Counted from the stretch's first letter, positions 27,880 through 36,962 are shown. The stretch: DNA of 64,000 bases from Nocardia transvalensis (GCF_015477765.1 NZ_JADLQQ010000002.1:1-64000), one strand, 5' to 3'. Notes: a model not told the origin generated them from the letters alone. Translations and numbers: made by a program.

Positions 27880-28695
27880 TCAGTCGGTGGTGAAGCGGGT
27901 GGCGTTGTCGACTGCCCAGCGGGCGAAGGTTGTGGCGGGACGGCCGATGATGTTCTGGACGCTGGTGGTGGGTAGGTCCGTGGGGTGCGGATCCAGGGTG
28001 GTGAGGACGTTGTCGACGTACCAGGCTGCGTTGTCACCCAGGGTGGGAGTCAAGGCGGTGATGGTGTCCTCGCGGGAGGAGGGGAGGAAGGTGATGTCGC
28101 GGTCGAGGGCCTGGGCGAGGTGGCGGATGAGGTCGATGCGGGTGAGGATTTCCGGTCCGGCCAGCGGGTGGGCGACGCCGAGATGAGCGTCGGTCAGCAA
28201 GGCGGTGGCGGCGACAGCGGCGATGTCGTCCATGGCGATGGGTGCGGTCGCGGCGTCGGGCCGCAGTTCTCGCACGGTGCCGGTCTCGCGGATCTGGTGC
28301 GACCAGATCAGGGCGTTCTCCATGAAATCGGCGGGCCACAGGTGGGTCCAGGCCAGCCCGCTGTCCTCGACGGCCGTGCATACGTTGCCCCACCAGCTCT
28401 CCGGTTCGCCGGACAGATCGACCACATACCGCACACCGGCGGCGCGGGCGAGTGCGATCACCTCGGTGACAGTGTCGGGCGTGGGTGCCAGGTACATCCG
28501 CTCCACACCCGCGAACGCCGCGGGGAGCGCGTCCGGTTGCCGCAGGTAGCCCTCGACCACCTCGACCCCGGCGGGGAGCGCCGCCTTCTGCGGGTTATTG
28601 GTGAGCGCACGAATATCTGTGGCCCCCATGGCAAGCAAGTGGTCGACAACCTTGCGGCCGATATTGGCGGTGGCTCCGGTTACCAGGATGGTCAT
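27880..28695 (-). CDS. NmrA-like NAD(P)-binding protein (atypical SDR)
   Basis: A 271-residue atypical short-chain dehydrogenase with N-terminal MTILVTGATANIGRKVVDHL (nucleotide-binding G-x2-G-x2-G) and VRYVVDLSGEPE. The NmrA/triphenylmethane-reductase-like layout lacks the Tyr-x3-Lys pair, so it may be a redox sensor or NAD(P)H:quinone-type reductase. The start is followed upstream by a 30-bp repeat array that separates it from the beta-helix gene. Confidence 0.8.
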   Translation of the reverse strand: MTILVTGATANIGRKVVDHLLAMGATDIRALTNNPQKAALPAGVEVVEGYLRQPDALPAAFAGVERMYLAPTPDTVTEVIALARAAGVRYVVDLSGEPESWWGNVCTAVEDSGLAWTHLWPADFMENALIWSHQIRETGTVRELRPDAATAPIAMDDIAAVAATALLTDAHLGVAHPLAGPEILTRIDLIRHLAQALDRDITFLPSSREDTITALTPTLGDNAAWYVDNVLTTLDPHPTDLPTTSVQNIIGRPATTFARWAVDNATRFTTD

Positions 28696-28800
28696 CTGTC
28701 CCTCTCCCGCACGAGTCGTTGGAACAACCCATCCTGCCAACGGAATTCGAGCAAATCTACGGACGGGACCCGTGGGCCCTGCACCGCCCGCTGCGCGGAC

Positions 28801-28980
28801 GATGCAGGGAACCAGTGGTGCTGCGCGGAGGATGTAGGGAACCAGTGGTGCTGCGGGGAGGATGTAGGGAACCAGTGGTGCTGCGGGGAGAATGCAGGGA
28901 ACCAGTGGTGCTGCGGGGAGGATGCAGGGAAGTAGTGGTGCTGCGGGGACGGTGCAGCAGAAGGTGGTGGTGCGTGGACC
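28801..28980. repeat. 30-bp minisatellite, five copies plus a degenerate sixth
   Basis: A 30-bp unit (gatgtagggaaccagtggtg plus ctgcggggag) begins at 28801, 28831, 28861, 28891 and 28921; a degenerate copy starts at 28951. Copies differ by single bases and abut directly, with no spacers, so this is not CRISPR. It occupies most of the 329-bp gap 28696-29024, which otherwise holds no gene. It resembles mycobacterial MIRU-type loci. Confidence 0.92.
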
Positions 28981-29024
28981 ATGCGCGAAGGGCGGTTGTT
29001 CCCGGGGCGCTGTCTCCAGTCCGG

Positions 29025-30740
29025 TCAGCAGCCGGGGCGCGGCGCTGCCGGGAGGGGATCGGTGGTGTCGACGGCAGGAGCGCCCCCGGCGGGAGGTTCT
29101 GCGCGGCCCCACCAATTGTTGTGTGCTGCAACGGTAATGCCGGAGACGTCGAGATGTCTGCGATCGGTGGTGAAGCAGTTGAGACCAGGAGAGGACAATG
29201 TGCCGCCGCCGAAATCGACTGTGGCATCGGCAATCCGGCCGCCGCGGTGGCTCACGTGGACGAGGGTGTCCGCCGCGCCGGTGAAGGTGCTGCGGGCGAC
29301 GCTGCCCCGCAGGGTCGCGGTGTCTCCGATATTGAGGATGTTCAGGGCGTGGGCAGCCGTGCCGTCGACCGTCGTGTCGCGGATGTCGAAGGTCAGGGCG
29401 GCGGTCGAGGGCTCCGGTCCGGTGGGGGTGAAGGCGACCAGGCCGATCCCGTCGGCGCTGCAGTCGCCGAATGCGGAATTCGCGACATCGAGGTGGGTGC
29501 GGCCGGTGCGGCCGAAATTCGTGGTGACCAAACAGGTTCCGAGATTGACCGGCACCACGGAGCTGAGCGGTGCGCCGGGGAAGCGGGAGCGGTGCGCCTG
29601 CACGTTGTCCAGGGTCAGCGACTGCTGTGCGCCGTCGGTGCTGAGGTTGTAGTTTTCGATGATGTCGCCGACCACGGTGTCGAAACTGCTGTCGCGCACG
29701 GTGACTCGGCTGTCCGGGGTGCCGCTGGTCGTCACGTACTCCAGGCCGTTGGCGGAGAAATTGCCGTCGCCGTTGTGGAATCGGTTGCCGGTGATCGCCA
29801 CATCCAGATACGCGCGCCCGAGCGGGTTGACGAACACCCCCTCGCTGTCGGCGGCGGCATTGAGCGGCGAGGTGTCCGGTGCGGCGATATGGGTCTGGCT
29901 GTTGCCGTCCAGCCGCGCGGTCAGCCGGGCGCTGTCGGTGGCTTGGACACCCATGGCGATCACCGACAGTTTGGCCAAGCCCAGATTGATATTGCGCACA
30001 TCATTGCCGACGAGCTCGGCGGTGATGGTGCTGGTGCCGAACGCGCGCAGGTCGATACCGTCCCCGCAGGCGGTGTCGTGCACGAGGTTGTGCTCGATGC
30101 GCACGGTCCCCGTGGCGGCCGAGAAGTCGGTCATGATCGCCGCCCAGCCGTTGTTGAGGCTGATCAGGGCCGGGGTCGGCGGCGCGGTGGCCCCCACCGC
30201 GATCGCCGGCGGAATGGTGAACGGGCCGATATGGAAACCGTCGACGCAGCTGCCGTTCGTCCCGGCCACATCGTTGCCGCTGACGACCGCGCCGACGGCA
30301 TCCACGCCGTAGATGCCGCCGCGCCGGGCCCCGGCGATCACCAGATTGCGCACCTCGCTGCCCGGTGCCAGCACGACCGCGTCGCCGTCGTGACCGGCCG
30401 TCGTATTCGTCAGCCGCGGCAGCGCCGCCCCGGCCGGTGCCCCGATCACCGCGGGACCGCCGCCGACGAGGCGCTGGCCGGGCTTGAGCGCGATTCCCCC
30501 GTCGAGCGGCGGCACCGCGGGGGAGGCGGGCTGCACGACGATCGTGTCGCCGTCGCGCGAGGCCGCCTCGGCCTGGGTGAGCGTAGTGAACGGTGCGTCG
30601 GCACTGCCGATTCCACCCGCCGGTGCGGCCGCATCGACGTACCATGTCGCCGAATCCGGTTGTGCCCGAGCCGTTGTGGTGGTGCCCGCGACGGCGACGG
30701 CCAGGACTGCGGACATCAGGACATGGCGAGTGACGCGCAT
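29025..30740 (-). CDS. Secreted right-handed parallel beta-helix protein
   Basis: A 571-residue protein with a Sec signal peptide (MRVTRHVLMSAVLAVAVAGT, cleavage near ARA-QP). The start of the mature part, TWYVDAAAPAGGIGSADAPF, and the repeated short strands with N-x-V-x-G/N turns are typical of pectate-lyase-like beta helices. No catalytic set can be named. It lies 32 bp downstream of the secreted hydrolase gene in the same direction, so the two probably form an operon acting outside the cell. Confidence 0.8.
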   Translation of the reverse strand: MRVTRHVLMSAVLAVAVAGTTTTARAQPDSATWYVDAAAPAGGIGSADAPFTTLTQAEAASRDGDTIVVQPASPAVPPLDGGIALKPGQRLVGGGPAVIGAPAGAALPRLTNTTAGHDGDAVVLAPGSEVRNLVIAGARRGGIYGVDAVGAVVSGNDVAGTNGSCVDGFHIGPFTIPPAIAVGATAPPTPALISLNNGWAAIMTDFSAATGTVRIEHNLVHDTACGDGIDLRAFGTSTITAELVGNDVRNINLGLAKLSVIAMGVQATDSARLTARLDGNSQTHIAAPDTSPLNAAADSEGVFVNPLGRAYLDVAITGNRFHNGDGNFSANGLEYVTTSGTPDSRVTVRDSSFDTVVGDIIENYNLSTDGAQQSLTLDNVQAHRSRFPGAPLSSVVPVNLGTCLVTTNFGRTGRTHLDVANSAFGDCSADGIGLVAFTPTGPEPSTAALTFDIRDTTVDGTAAHALNILNIGDTATLRGSVARSTFTGAADTLVHVSHRGGRIADATVDFGGGTLSSPGLNCFTTDRRHLDVSGITVAAHNNWWGRAEPPAGGAPAVDTTDPLPAAPRPGC

Positions 30741-30772
30741 CGGCTTTCCTCGTGACAACGGACCGGCAACCC

Positions 30773-32569
30773 TCACAGAGTTTTGATGAACCGCGCCAAC
30801 AGCTCACCGCTGTAGTCGGGCTGGCCGTCGTTCTGCACCGCGGCGGCGGCGATCGTGTCGACATGGTTGTAGCCCGGCAGCGTCACCACATGTGCCGAGG
30901 CGGGGACCGGGAAGAAGCTGCCCACGGTGAACTGGATGGCGCTGTCACCGGCCCAGGCAATGAAATTCGGCTTCGGCCGGCTCATCCCGTGATACCGCAG
31001 CTGCGCCATCTCACCGCTGCGGGCACCGCCGTACCCGGCCCCGATATCGATGACCAGCCGCATCGGGAAGTAGGTTTCCCAATAACCGCCCGGCGACCCG
31101 GTGGCCAATTGACGGGCGGCGTCGCGGATGTCGGCGACCTCGTGATTCGGTGAGGTGAACGGGATTCCGCGCACGTCGTCGTAGTTGCGCCAGGTGTAGA
31201 GGGCGGTGCGGTCGGTGGGGAAGACCCGCTGCGCCGGGCCGGCGCTGATGCGCAGGAAGTTGCCGAAGAACGGAAGCTGGGTCAGCTCACCGGGGTTCGG
31301 GAACGTCTTGGTCTGGACCGGACCGCCCGACAACGCGCCCACACTCTGCTGCAACAGCTCGAAGTTGTTGGAGTTGTTGTCGATGAACATCCCCAGCAGC
31401 GCGGTGTTGGTGAACCGGAAATCGCGAATCGACCCGGATCCGTCGGCACCGTTGGTGGCCCAGCCCGCCCAGGTGGGAGTCAGCAGATAGTTCAGCGTCG
31501 CCTCGACATCGAAATCGCGCGGGAGATGGGCCAGCAGTTGGCTTTCCCCGTCGGGATCCAGGTGTGCCGCAAGCCCGGCCAGTCGCAGCAGCATGAACCC
31601 GCGGGTGCCGAGGATCGGCGTCCCGCCGAAGATGCGCGGCAGCACATCGGCCCGGAAACCCGCCTGCACCACCGAATTCGTCGGTCCCACAATGGCATCG
31701 GTGATACCGCTCAGCAGCGGGGTATTCTGAATCGCAACGGGGTCCGAGGACACCATGGTGTCCTGGGCGGCGAAGGCGGCGCACTGATCCGCACCCGGGC
31801 GGCCGTCGAAATCCCAATCGGAGAACAGCCCGGTCACCAGCCCGCCGAGCGAGATTCCCGTGCAGACGAACTTGCGCTGGCGCTCGGCCTGATCGGGAAG
31901 CTCGTGCAGCATGACCTCGTATTGGTCGCGCACGATGCGTTCGAGGCCCATGAAGTCGAGCACGTCGAGTTGCTCGGAGGTTTTGAAGCCGGGAAAGACC
32001 TGCCCGTCGATCGGCTTACCGTTGAAGTAGTAGTCGACGGCGTCGAGGTAATTGCCGGTCTGCAGGGCGTAATCGAAACCTCTCGTCTCGTCCAGACACG
32101 TACTGCGCCGCGCCATCGCCCAGAACTCGATGCGCTGACCCATGGCCCGCGCCGAGTGCACGGTGTTGTACGCCACGCTGTCGGAATTGACCGCGCCGCC
32201 GAACATGCCCTGCTGCTGGATCACCACGTGGTCGGCGTCGGCGGCGGTTTGCGGGCCGTCGGCGGGACGGTATCGAAGGAATCCGACGCGGTCGCACGCC
32301 GCCGGATGCGCGGGAGCGTTCGCGGGCAGCGGGAGCTGGAAACCGACGTAGGAGACGACGATTCCGTCCCGGGTCTCCAGCACGTTTTCCTGCCGGTCGC
32401 TCGCGGCGCTCACCGGCTCGGCCTCGGCGGTGGTGGCCCCGGTCTGTGCGACGGCCGCGCCGATTACCACGGCCATGGCATAGGCCAGTGAATTACGCCA
32501 TCGGACACCGGATCCCGGTCGCCCGGCTCGCAGCCCACGGCGCCCCACCCGGCGACCCACATTTGTCAT
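30773..32569 (-). CDS. Secreted alpha/beta-hydrolase-like protein
   Basis: A 598-residue protein with an N-terminal Arg-rich region and hydrophobic segment (SLAYAMAVVIGAAVAQTGAT), a probable signal peptide. A nucleophile elbow is seen in FVCTGISLGGLVTG (G-x-S-x-G), a possible acid further on, and a late His in LPGYNHVDTI, the order of an alpha/beta hydrolase. Six or so cysteines fit an exported protein. The substrate is not evident. Start ATG 32569. Upstream of the beta-helix gene in one operon. Confidence 0.75.
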   Translation of the reverse strand: MTNVGRRVGRRGLRAGRPGSGVRWRNSLAYAMAVVIGAAVAQTGATTAEAEPVSAASDRQENVLETRDGIVVSYVGFQLPLPANAPAHPAACDRVGFLRYRPADGPQTAADADHVVIQQQGMFGGAVNSDSVAYNTVHSARAMGQRIEFWAMARRSTCLDETRGFDYALQTGNYLDAVDYYFNGKPIDGQVFPGFKTSEQLDVLDFMGLERIVRDQYEVMLHELPDQAERQRKFVCTGISLGGLVTGLFSDWDFDGRPGADQCAAFAAQDTMVSSDPVAIQNTPLLSGITDAIVGPTNSVVQAGFRADVLPRIFGGTPILGTRGFMLLRLAGLAAHLDPDGESQLLAHLPRDFDVEATLNYLLTPTWAGWATNGADGSGSIRDFRFTNTALLGMFIDNNSNNFELLQQSVGALSGGPVQTKTFPNPGELTQLPFFGNFLRISAGPAQRVFPTDRTALYTWRNYDDVRGIPFTSPNHEVADIRDAARQLATGSPGGYWETYFPMRLVIDIGAGYGGARSGEMAQLRYHGMSRPKPNFIAWAGDSAIQFTVGSFFPVPASAHVVTLPGYNHVDTIAAAAVQNDGQPDYSGELLARFIKTL

Positions 32570-32663
32570 GGCCAGCACGTTGCCAGCGCAGTCCGGGTTC
32601 GTCCACGTGAAATGCGACAAAAAGCGCGAACATTATTGCAGCACAATGCCAGCGCGGCGGAGC

Positions 32664-33278
32664 TTACTTTTGCGGCGGCGGATACGCGTTGGCGCCCAGG
32701 AGCCGTGCCAGGTGCGCCGCGTTGCGGGCGAGGGTGGCATTGGTGGAGGCCACGGCCTCGGGCACGCTGTCCAGATCGCAATAATCGGTGCCGCCCATGG
32801 CGTGGTCGTTCCAATACGTACAGCCCTGCGCCGGAATCGTGAAGCCGATGTCGTCGAGTGCCTGGAACAGGTCGGCCACGATTTTGTGCGCCCCGTCCTC
32901 GTTGCCGACCACCGCGGCGACGCCGACCTTGCCGGTCATCGCGGGCCGTCCCGCGTCGTCGGTGTTGGACAGTTCGGCATCGAGGCGTTCGAGCACCCGC
33001 TGCGCGACCGAGGACATGTGGCCGAGCCACGTCGGGGTCGAGATCAGCAGGATATCGGCGTCCAGAACGCGTTCCCGCAGCTGCGGCCACTCGTCGCCGT
33101 CGCCCTCGTCGTCGCTCACGCCGGGATGGACGTCGTAGTCCACCACGCGCACGACATCGCCCTTCACGTCATGGGCGGCCAATTGCTCGAGCACCTGTCG
33201 CGCGATCAGATCGCTGCTCGACTCGTCCGGGGACTTCTTCAACGTGCACACCAGGGCGAGCGCGGTCAACGCTGTCAT
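32664..33278 (-). CDS. Flavodoxin-like NADPH-dependent FMN reductase family protein
   Basis: A 204-residue flavodoxin-fold protein: first strand and phosphate loop ALALVCTLKKSPDESSSDLI, then ISTPTWLGHMSSVAQRVLER (flavin-ring loop of the NADPH:FMN reductase family) and AAVVGNEDGAHKIVADLFQA. It likely binds FMN. It is followed 19 bp downstream (minus strand order: UsfY-like gene first, then this gene) and may be co-transcribed with that gene. Confidence 0.82.
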   Translation of the reverse strand: MTALTALALVCTLKKSPDESSSDLIARQVLEQLAAHDVKGDVVRVVDYDVHPGVSDDEGDGDEWPQLRERVLDADILLISTPTWLGHMSSVAQRVLERLDAELSNTDDAGRPAMTGKVGVAAVVGNEDGAHKIVADLFQALDDIGFTIPAQGCTYWNDHAMGGTDYCDLDSVPEAVASTNATLARNAAHLARLLGANAYPPPQK

Positions 33279-33297
33279 CGCTTACCTCCTCGGGAAG

Positions 33298-33624
33298 TCA
33301 GTGCCCGCGCTGCTCGTGCAGTGCCAGTCCCTCTTTGGCCTTGACACGCCGATGCTCGACCAGCAGCCACCCCAGCCCGACCACGAAGCAGGCCGCACAC
33401 ACGATCCCCGCCACCGTCGCCCATCCGGTGAACCCGTATCCCGCGGCCGTCAACGTCCCGGCCAACGCCACGATCCCGAGGGCACACAACACGATGCCGG
33501 GAATGTTGTATCCGTCCTCGATCCCCTCCCCGGCATGACTGCGCGTCGTGCGCGAGTTGTCCGGAAACCCACCCCGCTCGGGCAATCCAGCAGCATACGG
33601 TCGTGCCTGATTCGCACCAGCCAT
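33298..33624 (-). CDS. UsfY-like small membrane protein
   Basis: A 108-residue protein: a hydrophilic N-terminus containing SRTTRSHAGEGIEDGYNIPG, two membrane helices, and a charged end with LVEHRRVKAKEG. This matches my recollection of mycobacterial UsfY, encoded near the sigma-F genes, whose function is unknown. ATG 33624 has GGAGG at 6-nt spacing. No sigF locus is nearby, so stress control is only a possibility. Confidence 0.6.
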   Translation of the reverse strand: MAGANQARPYAAGLPERGGFPDNSRTTRSHAGEGIEDGYNIPGIVLCALGIVALAGTLTAAGYGFTGWATVAGIVCAACFVVGLGWLLVEHRRVKAKEGLALHEQRGH

Positions 33625-33780
33625 CGCGCACCTCCGTCTCACCATGGCAGAGGCCTTCTGGCCCCCGCCTCCTGTCCCGGCACTACCCCCTCGCGTCGGG
33701 TCGAATCCAGCGACGACTGTCGCGCCGGTCACTGGCACCCCACCGGCAACCACAAACTGGTCGCTTGACCTCGGCGGACG

Positions 33781-35298
33781 TCACGTCGCCGGGTGGCAGT
33801 CGATGTCCGGGGGTGGGGTCAAGTCGGTGAGGTATTTCAGGACCGGGACGTCCACGCAGGGGGAGCCGCTGACCAGGAAGACGCCGTGCTGGTTGCCTCG
33901 GTAGGTGACCAGGGGGCTGCCCAGTTGACGGGCGAGTGTGCGGTTGCCGTCGTAGGGGGCGGCGGGGTCACCGGTGGCGGCGACGACAACCAGCGGCGGC
34001 AAGCCGGTGGTCGGGAATGTGTGCGGGGTGCTGGTGGGCGGGGTGGGCCAGAAGGCGCATTTGTCGAGAGGGGCCCGGCCGTCGAAGTGGCCGTCGTCGA
34101 GGAACGGCGCGGCGGCGAACATGCGCCGCTGCAGATCCGCTGCCGCCGCGCGGTCGGTGGTTCTGGGGCCGTCGAGGCAGAGTGCGGCGGTCTGCATATC
34201 GGCGTCGACGATGGTGGGCACGCCGTCGGCCGCTTCGCGAAGGATGTCGCCGCGCCCGGACTGCACCTGCCGCAGTCCGTTCGTGATGGTCGGCCACCCG
34301 GACGGGCTGTAGAGTTCGGCGACGATCGCGTTCAGGGCGTCGCTGTAGGTCAGTGTCCGATCGTGGGCCGGAACCGGTTGTGCGATAAGCGGATTCAGTA
34401 GCCTCTGCAAGGATCTCGACGCCTCGGTGGGATCCGTTCCGAGCGGACAGTCGGCGCTGCGGGCGCAATCGTTCGCATAGACGTCGAAGGCCTGCTGCAG
34501 GCTGGCGTAGAACTTCACCAGGTCGATCACCGGGCCGTCCATGGGTTCCCCGCTGTCGAAAACCATGGCGCGGACCTTGTGCGGGAACGCTTCGGCGTAG
34601 GCGGATCCGAGCCGCGAGCCATAGGAGTAGCCGAGATAGGTCAACTTCTCGTCTCCGAGCACGGCACGGATGATGTCGAGATCGCGCGCCGCCTCCCGCA
34701 CGCCGACGTGGCCGAGCAATTCGACACCCGACCGCTCGACGCATGTGGCGACGTAGTCGCGGTTCTTGCGCTCCATCGCCTCGACTCCCGTCGGTGACCA
34801 ATCGGTGGGGAAGTCCTCAGGGCCCCTCGTGGCCGCCTCGGACCGTGTGAGGCATTCGACCTTGGGCGTCGACGCCCCCGCTCCGCGGGGGTCGAAACCG
34901 ATGACGTCGAAGCGATCACCCAGCGCTGTCCTGCCGAGCCCGGCATCGTCGAGTCCGAGCCCACCGGGGCCGCCGGGATTGATCACCACCGAACCGATCC
35001 GCTCGCCTCGCGCGCGTAGCCGCGAGAGCGCGATCTGCGCCGTGCTCCCGTCGGGCTTGTCGTAATCGATCGGTACGAGCACTCGGGCGCAGTCGAATTC
35101 GGGGCCCAGGGTGTCACCGCCCCGGAACCCGGCACACGATCCCCAGGCGAGGTGCTGGTCGTAGAACTCGGCCAGGCCGCGGTCGACGGTGGTGCTCGCG
35201 CAGCCGAGGCCGACCGCGAGCACGGCGGTGGTGGCGAGGGCAGCGCTCGCCAGAGTTCGCGCCGGTTTTCTTCTGGCAGAACGATATTCGGTTCTCAC
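33781..35298 (-). CDS. Exported alpha/beta hydrolase with TAP-like C-terminal domain (tripeptidyl-aminopeptidase/carboxylesterase type)
   Basis: A 505-residue hydrolase. The N-terminus has a basic start, a hydrophobic helix and GLGCAST, which may be a lipobox, so a lipoprotein is likely. GSVVINPGGPGGLG is the oxyanion segment, LTYLGYSYGSRLG holds the nucleophile Ser, and YRGNQHGVFL the catalytic His, with a TAP-like C-terminal domain. Mycobacterial homologues (CaeA/SlpD type) hydrolyse esters or peptides at the cell surface. The GTG start at 35298 is divergent from the ArsR operon. Confidence 0.87.
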   Translation of the reverse strand: MRTEYRSARRKPARTLASAALATTAVLAVGLGCASTTVDRGLAEFYDQHLAWGSCAGFRGGDTLGPEFDCARVLVPIDYDKPDGSTAQIALSRLRARGERIGSVVINPGGPGGLGLDDAGLGRTALGDRFDVIGFDPRGAGASTPKVECLTRSEAATRGPEDFPTDWSPTGVEAMERKNRDYVATCVERSGVELLGHVGVREAARDLDIIRAVLGDEKLTYLGYSYGSRLGSAYAEAFPHKVRAMVFDSGEPMDGPVIDLVKFYASLQQAFDVYANDCARSADCPLGTDPTEASRSLQRLLNPLIAQPVPAHDRTLTYSDALNAIVAELYSPSGWPTITNGLRQVQSGRGDILREAADGVPTIVDADMQTAALCLDGPRTTDRAAAADLQRRMFAAAPFLDDGHFDGRAPLDKCAFWPTPPTSTPHTFPTTGLPPLVVVAATGDPAAPYDGNRTLARQLGSPLVTYRGNQHGVFLVSGSPCVDVPVLKYLTDLTPPPDIDCHPAT

Positions 35299-35413
35299 GC
35301 CATTCGACGCTAAGGGGCCGACGGGGATTCGGGCGATCCTGCAGCCCCCCGAACGACCGGTGGTGCTGACACTACCCGGCCGCGGTTGGGTCTTTCCTTA
35401 TTTGTCAGTAGTT

Positions 35414-35425
35414 GCTAACGTTAGC
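35414..35425. promoter_or_regulatory. Palindrome upstream of arsR-family gene
   Basis: GCTAACGTTAGC is a perfect 12-bp palindrome 34 bp before the ArsR-type start, within a locally AT-rich region. It is a likely operator for autoregulation. Confidence 0.5.
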
Positions 35426-35459
35426 GGTGGCGAACGGACCATGGGAGGGAGGGGATGTG

Positions 35460-35813
35460 ATGGACGTGTCGGAGGATCCGCGGGCCGATGAGGTGCTGCG
35501 GGCGCTGGTAGAGCCGCGGCGGCGGGCCATTCTGCGGCTCGTGGCTCGGGATGAGCTGGCCGCGGGGGAGATCGCCGCGGCGTTCGAGGTGACCAGGACC
35601 GCGGTCAGTCAGCATCTGACCGTGCTCAAGAACGCCGGTCTCATCAGCGAGCGCCGATCCGGCACCCGCCGTCTCTACCGGGCCCGTGCCGACGGATTGG
35701 ACGGACTGCGCAGATTCCTCGACGACATGTGGGCGACCTCGCTGGACACCGCCCGCAGGATTGTCGAAACCGAGCGTGGGACAACCGAAAACGACGAACG
35801 ATCAGTGGGGTAG
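35460..35813 (+). CDS. ArsR family winged-helix regulator
   Basis: A 117-residue regulator of the ArsR fold: VEPRRRAILRLVARDELAAG, EIAAAFEVTRTAVSQHLTVL (recognition helix) and LISERRSGTRRLYRARADGL (wing). No metal-binding Cys cluster is seen, so it is of the non-metal type often linked to DinB/AHSA1 genes. GGGAGGGAGGGG precedes ATG 35460. It heads a three-gene operon with the next two genes. Confidence 0.88.
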   Translation: MDVSEDPRADEVLRALVEPRRRAILRLVARDELAAGEIAAAFEVTRTAVSQHLTVLKNAGLISERRSGTRRLYRARADGLDGLRRFLDDMWATSLDTARRIVETERGTTENDERSVG

Positions 35814-35819
35814 AAGGCC

Positions 35820-36386
35820 ATGCAGTTGTATATCCGCAGTCAGGACGAGTTCGCGAAGGTGATGGAGAAGGTCGGGCCCGACGAGTGGGACAACCCCAGC
35901 GCGTGCGCCGGCTGGACCGTGCGCGACGTCGTCGGGCATGTCGTGTGGGGAATGGATCTGGTCCGAACCTGGGCCGGGGGCAAGGAATTCGACAATACGG
36001 TCGGCGCACCCGGCGCACCCCGTCCTCGTGACTATCTCGGCGCCGACCCACTGGCCGACTGGACGCTGGCGCGGGCGGCGTGCCTGCCCAGCCTGACTCC
36101 CGAATCCCTTACCACCGTGATGAATACGCGCAACCGGGGCCCAATAGTGTTGTCGGACATGGTGGAGGCCATGACCATGGACTTCACCACGCACACCTGG
36201 GACCTGGGCCGGGCGCTGGGATTGACCGTGACGCTCGACCCCGAGCTGATCGAGCACGCACAGCGGTGGGCGGAACTCAATGTCGAGTCCGCGCGCAACC
36301 CGGCGTTCTTCGCGACCGCATTGCCGACCCCCGCCGACGCCGACCCACAGACCCGGCTGCTGCGCTATCTGGGGCGTGACGCATGA
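35820..36386 (+). CDS. DinB-fold / mycothiol-dependent maleylpyruvate isomerase-like protein (TIGR03086 type)
   Basis: A 188-residue four-helix-bundle protein with NPSACAGWTVRDVVGHVVWG (the conserved W-x-V-R-D-x2-H motif carrying a metal-ligand His) and MDFTTHTWDLGRALG (second His region). The family may use mycothiol, the actinobacterial thiol. The substrate is unknown. It starts 6 nt after the ArsR stop and overlaps the next gene by ATGA. Confidence 0.83.
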   Translation: MQLYIRSQDEFAKVMEKVGPDEWDNPSACAGWTVRDVVGHVVWGMDLVRTWAGGKEFDNTVGAPGAPRPRDYLGADPLADWTLARAACLPSLTPESLTTVMNTRNRGPIVLSDMVEAMTMDFTTHTWDLGRALGLTVTLDPELIEHAQRWAELNVESARNPAFFATALPTPADADPQTRLLRYLGRDA

Positions 36387-36874
36387 CCACCGACCACGTC
36401 GTAGGCCTGCGTCGTCCTCCCGTCCGCCAAGAGACGCTGGTCCGCAGCGATCGCGTCCACACGTTCCACACCTTCGTTCGCACCATCGCCACCTGGTGGC
36501 CCCTGGTCCCGTTCTCCGCGGGACACGAGCAGGTGCGAGAAGTGACCTTCGAACAGTTCGAGGGCGGCAGGGTCTACGAAACATGGTCCGACGGAACGGA
36601 AGTCGACTGGGGCCACCTCCTCCTCTGGGACCCGCCACGCCGATTCACGATGACCTGGACCATGACCCGCCCCGCCACCGAGGTCGAGCTGTCCTTCACC
36701 GAGCTGGCCCCCACGCTGACCCGAGTCACCGTCGAACACCGCGGCTGGGAGCACCTCACCGAAGCCCAGCTCGCGGCGGCCTGTTCCCATCTCGGCGGCT
36801 ACCCACGGGGCTACAACGAAGGCTGGGCGCGAATCCTGCACTGCCTCACTACAGCAGCCGAAGCGCCCGCCTAG
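36383..36874 (+). CDS. SRPBCC/AHSA1-type (START-like) protein
   Basis: A 163-residue protein with the AHSA1/SRPBCC pattern: ATWWPLVPFSAGHEQVREVT, GGRVYETWSDGTEVDWGHLL, WDPPRRFTMTWTM and LAPTLTRVTVEHRGWEHL. The fold forms a hydrophobic cavity; ArsR-AHSA1 pairs are common in actinobacteria and function is seldom known. The ATGA overlap couples it to the DinB-fold gene. Confidence 0.85.
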   Translation: MTTDHVVGLRRPPVRQETLVRSDRVHTFHTFVRTIATWWPLVPFSAGHEQVREVTFEQFEGGRVYETWSDGTEVDWGHLLLWDPPRRFTMTWTMTRPATEVELSFTELAPTLTRVTVEHRGWEHLTEAQLAAACSHLGGYPRGYNEGWARILHCLTTAAEAPA

Positions 36875-36914
36875 TCATCCGGCGGAACGGCAAACCTCCT
36901 GGGTGGCAATGGTG

Positions 36915-36962
36915 TTGACCGTGGATTGAACGAGCGTTTAACATATTGAACATGCGTTCAAT
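36915..36962 (+). promoter_or_regulatory. Promoter with two tandem operators overlapping -10 and start codon
   Basis: TTGACC (36915-36920) and TAACAT (36939-36944) form a promoter. ATTGAAC-gagc-GTTTAAC (36925-36942) and ATTGAAC-atgc-GTTCAAT (36945-36962) are two dyads 20 bp apart. The second covers ATG 36952, which is 7 nt after the -10 and so is probably leaderless. A TetR-type repressor is expected, but no such gene is adjacent. Confidence 0.65.

Noticed and set aside
28801-28980. Possible CRISPR array
   Set aside because: The 30-bp copies abut with no spacers and there are no cas genes.
28719-30755. Long open frame on the plus strand with a 10-residue repeat (REPVVLRGGC)
   Set aside because: It arises from the 30-bp minisatellite and then runs antisense to the beta-helix gene, which has a signal peptide, ribosome site and family character.
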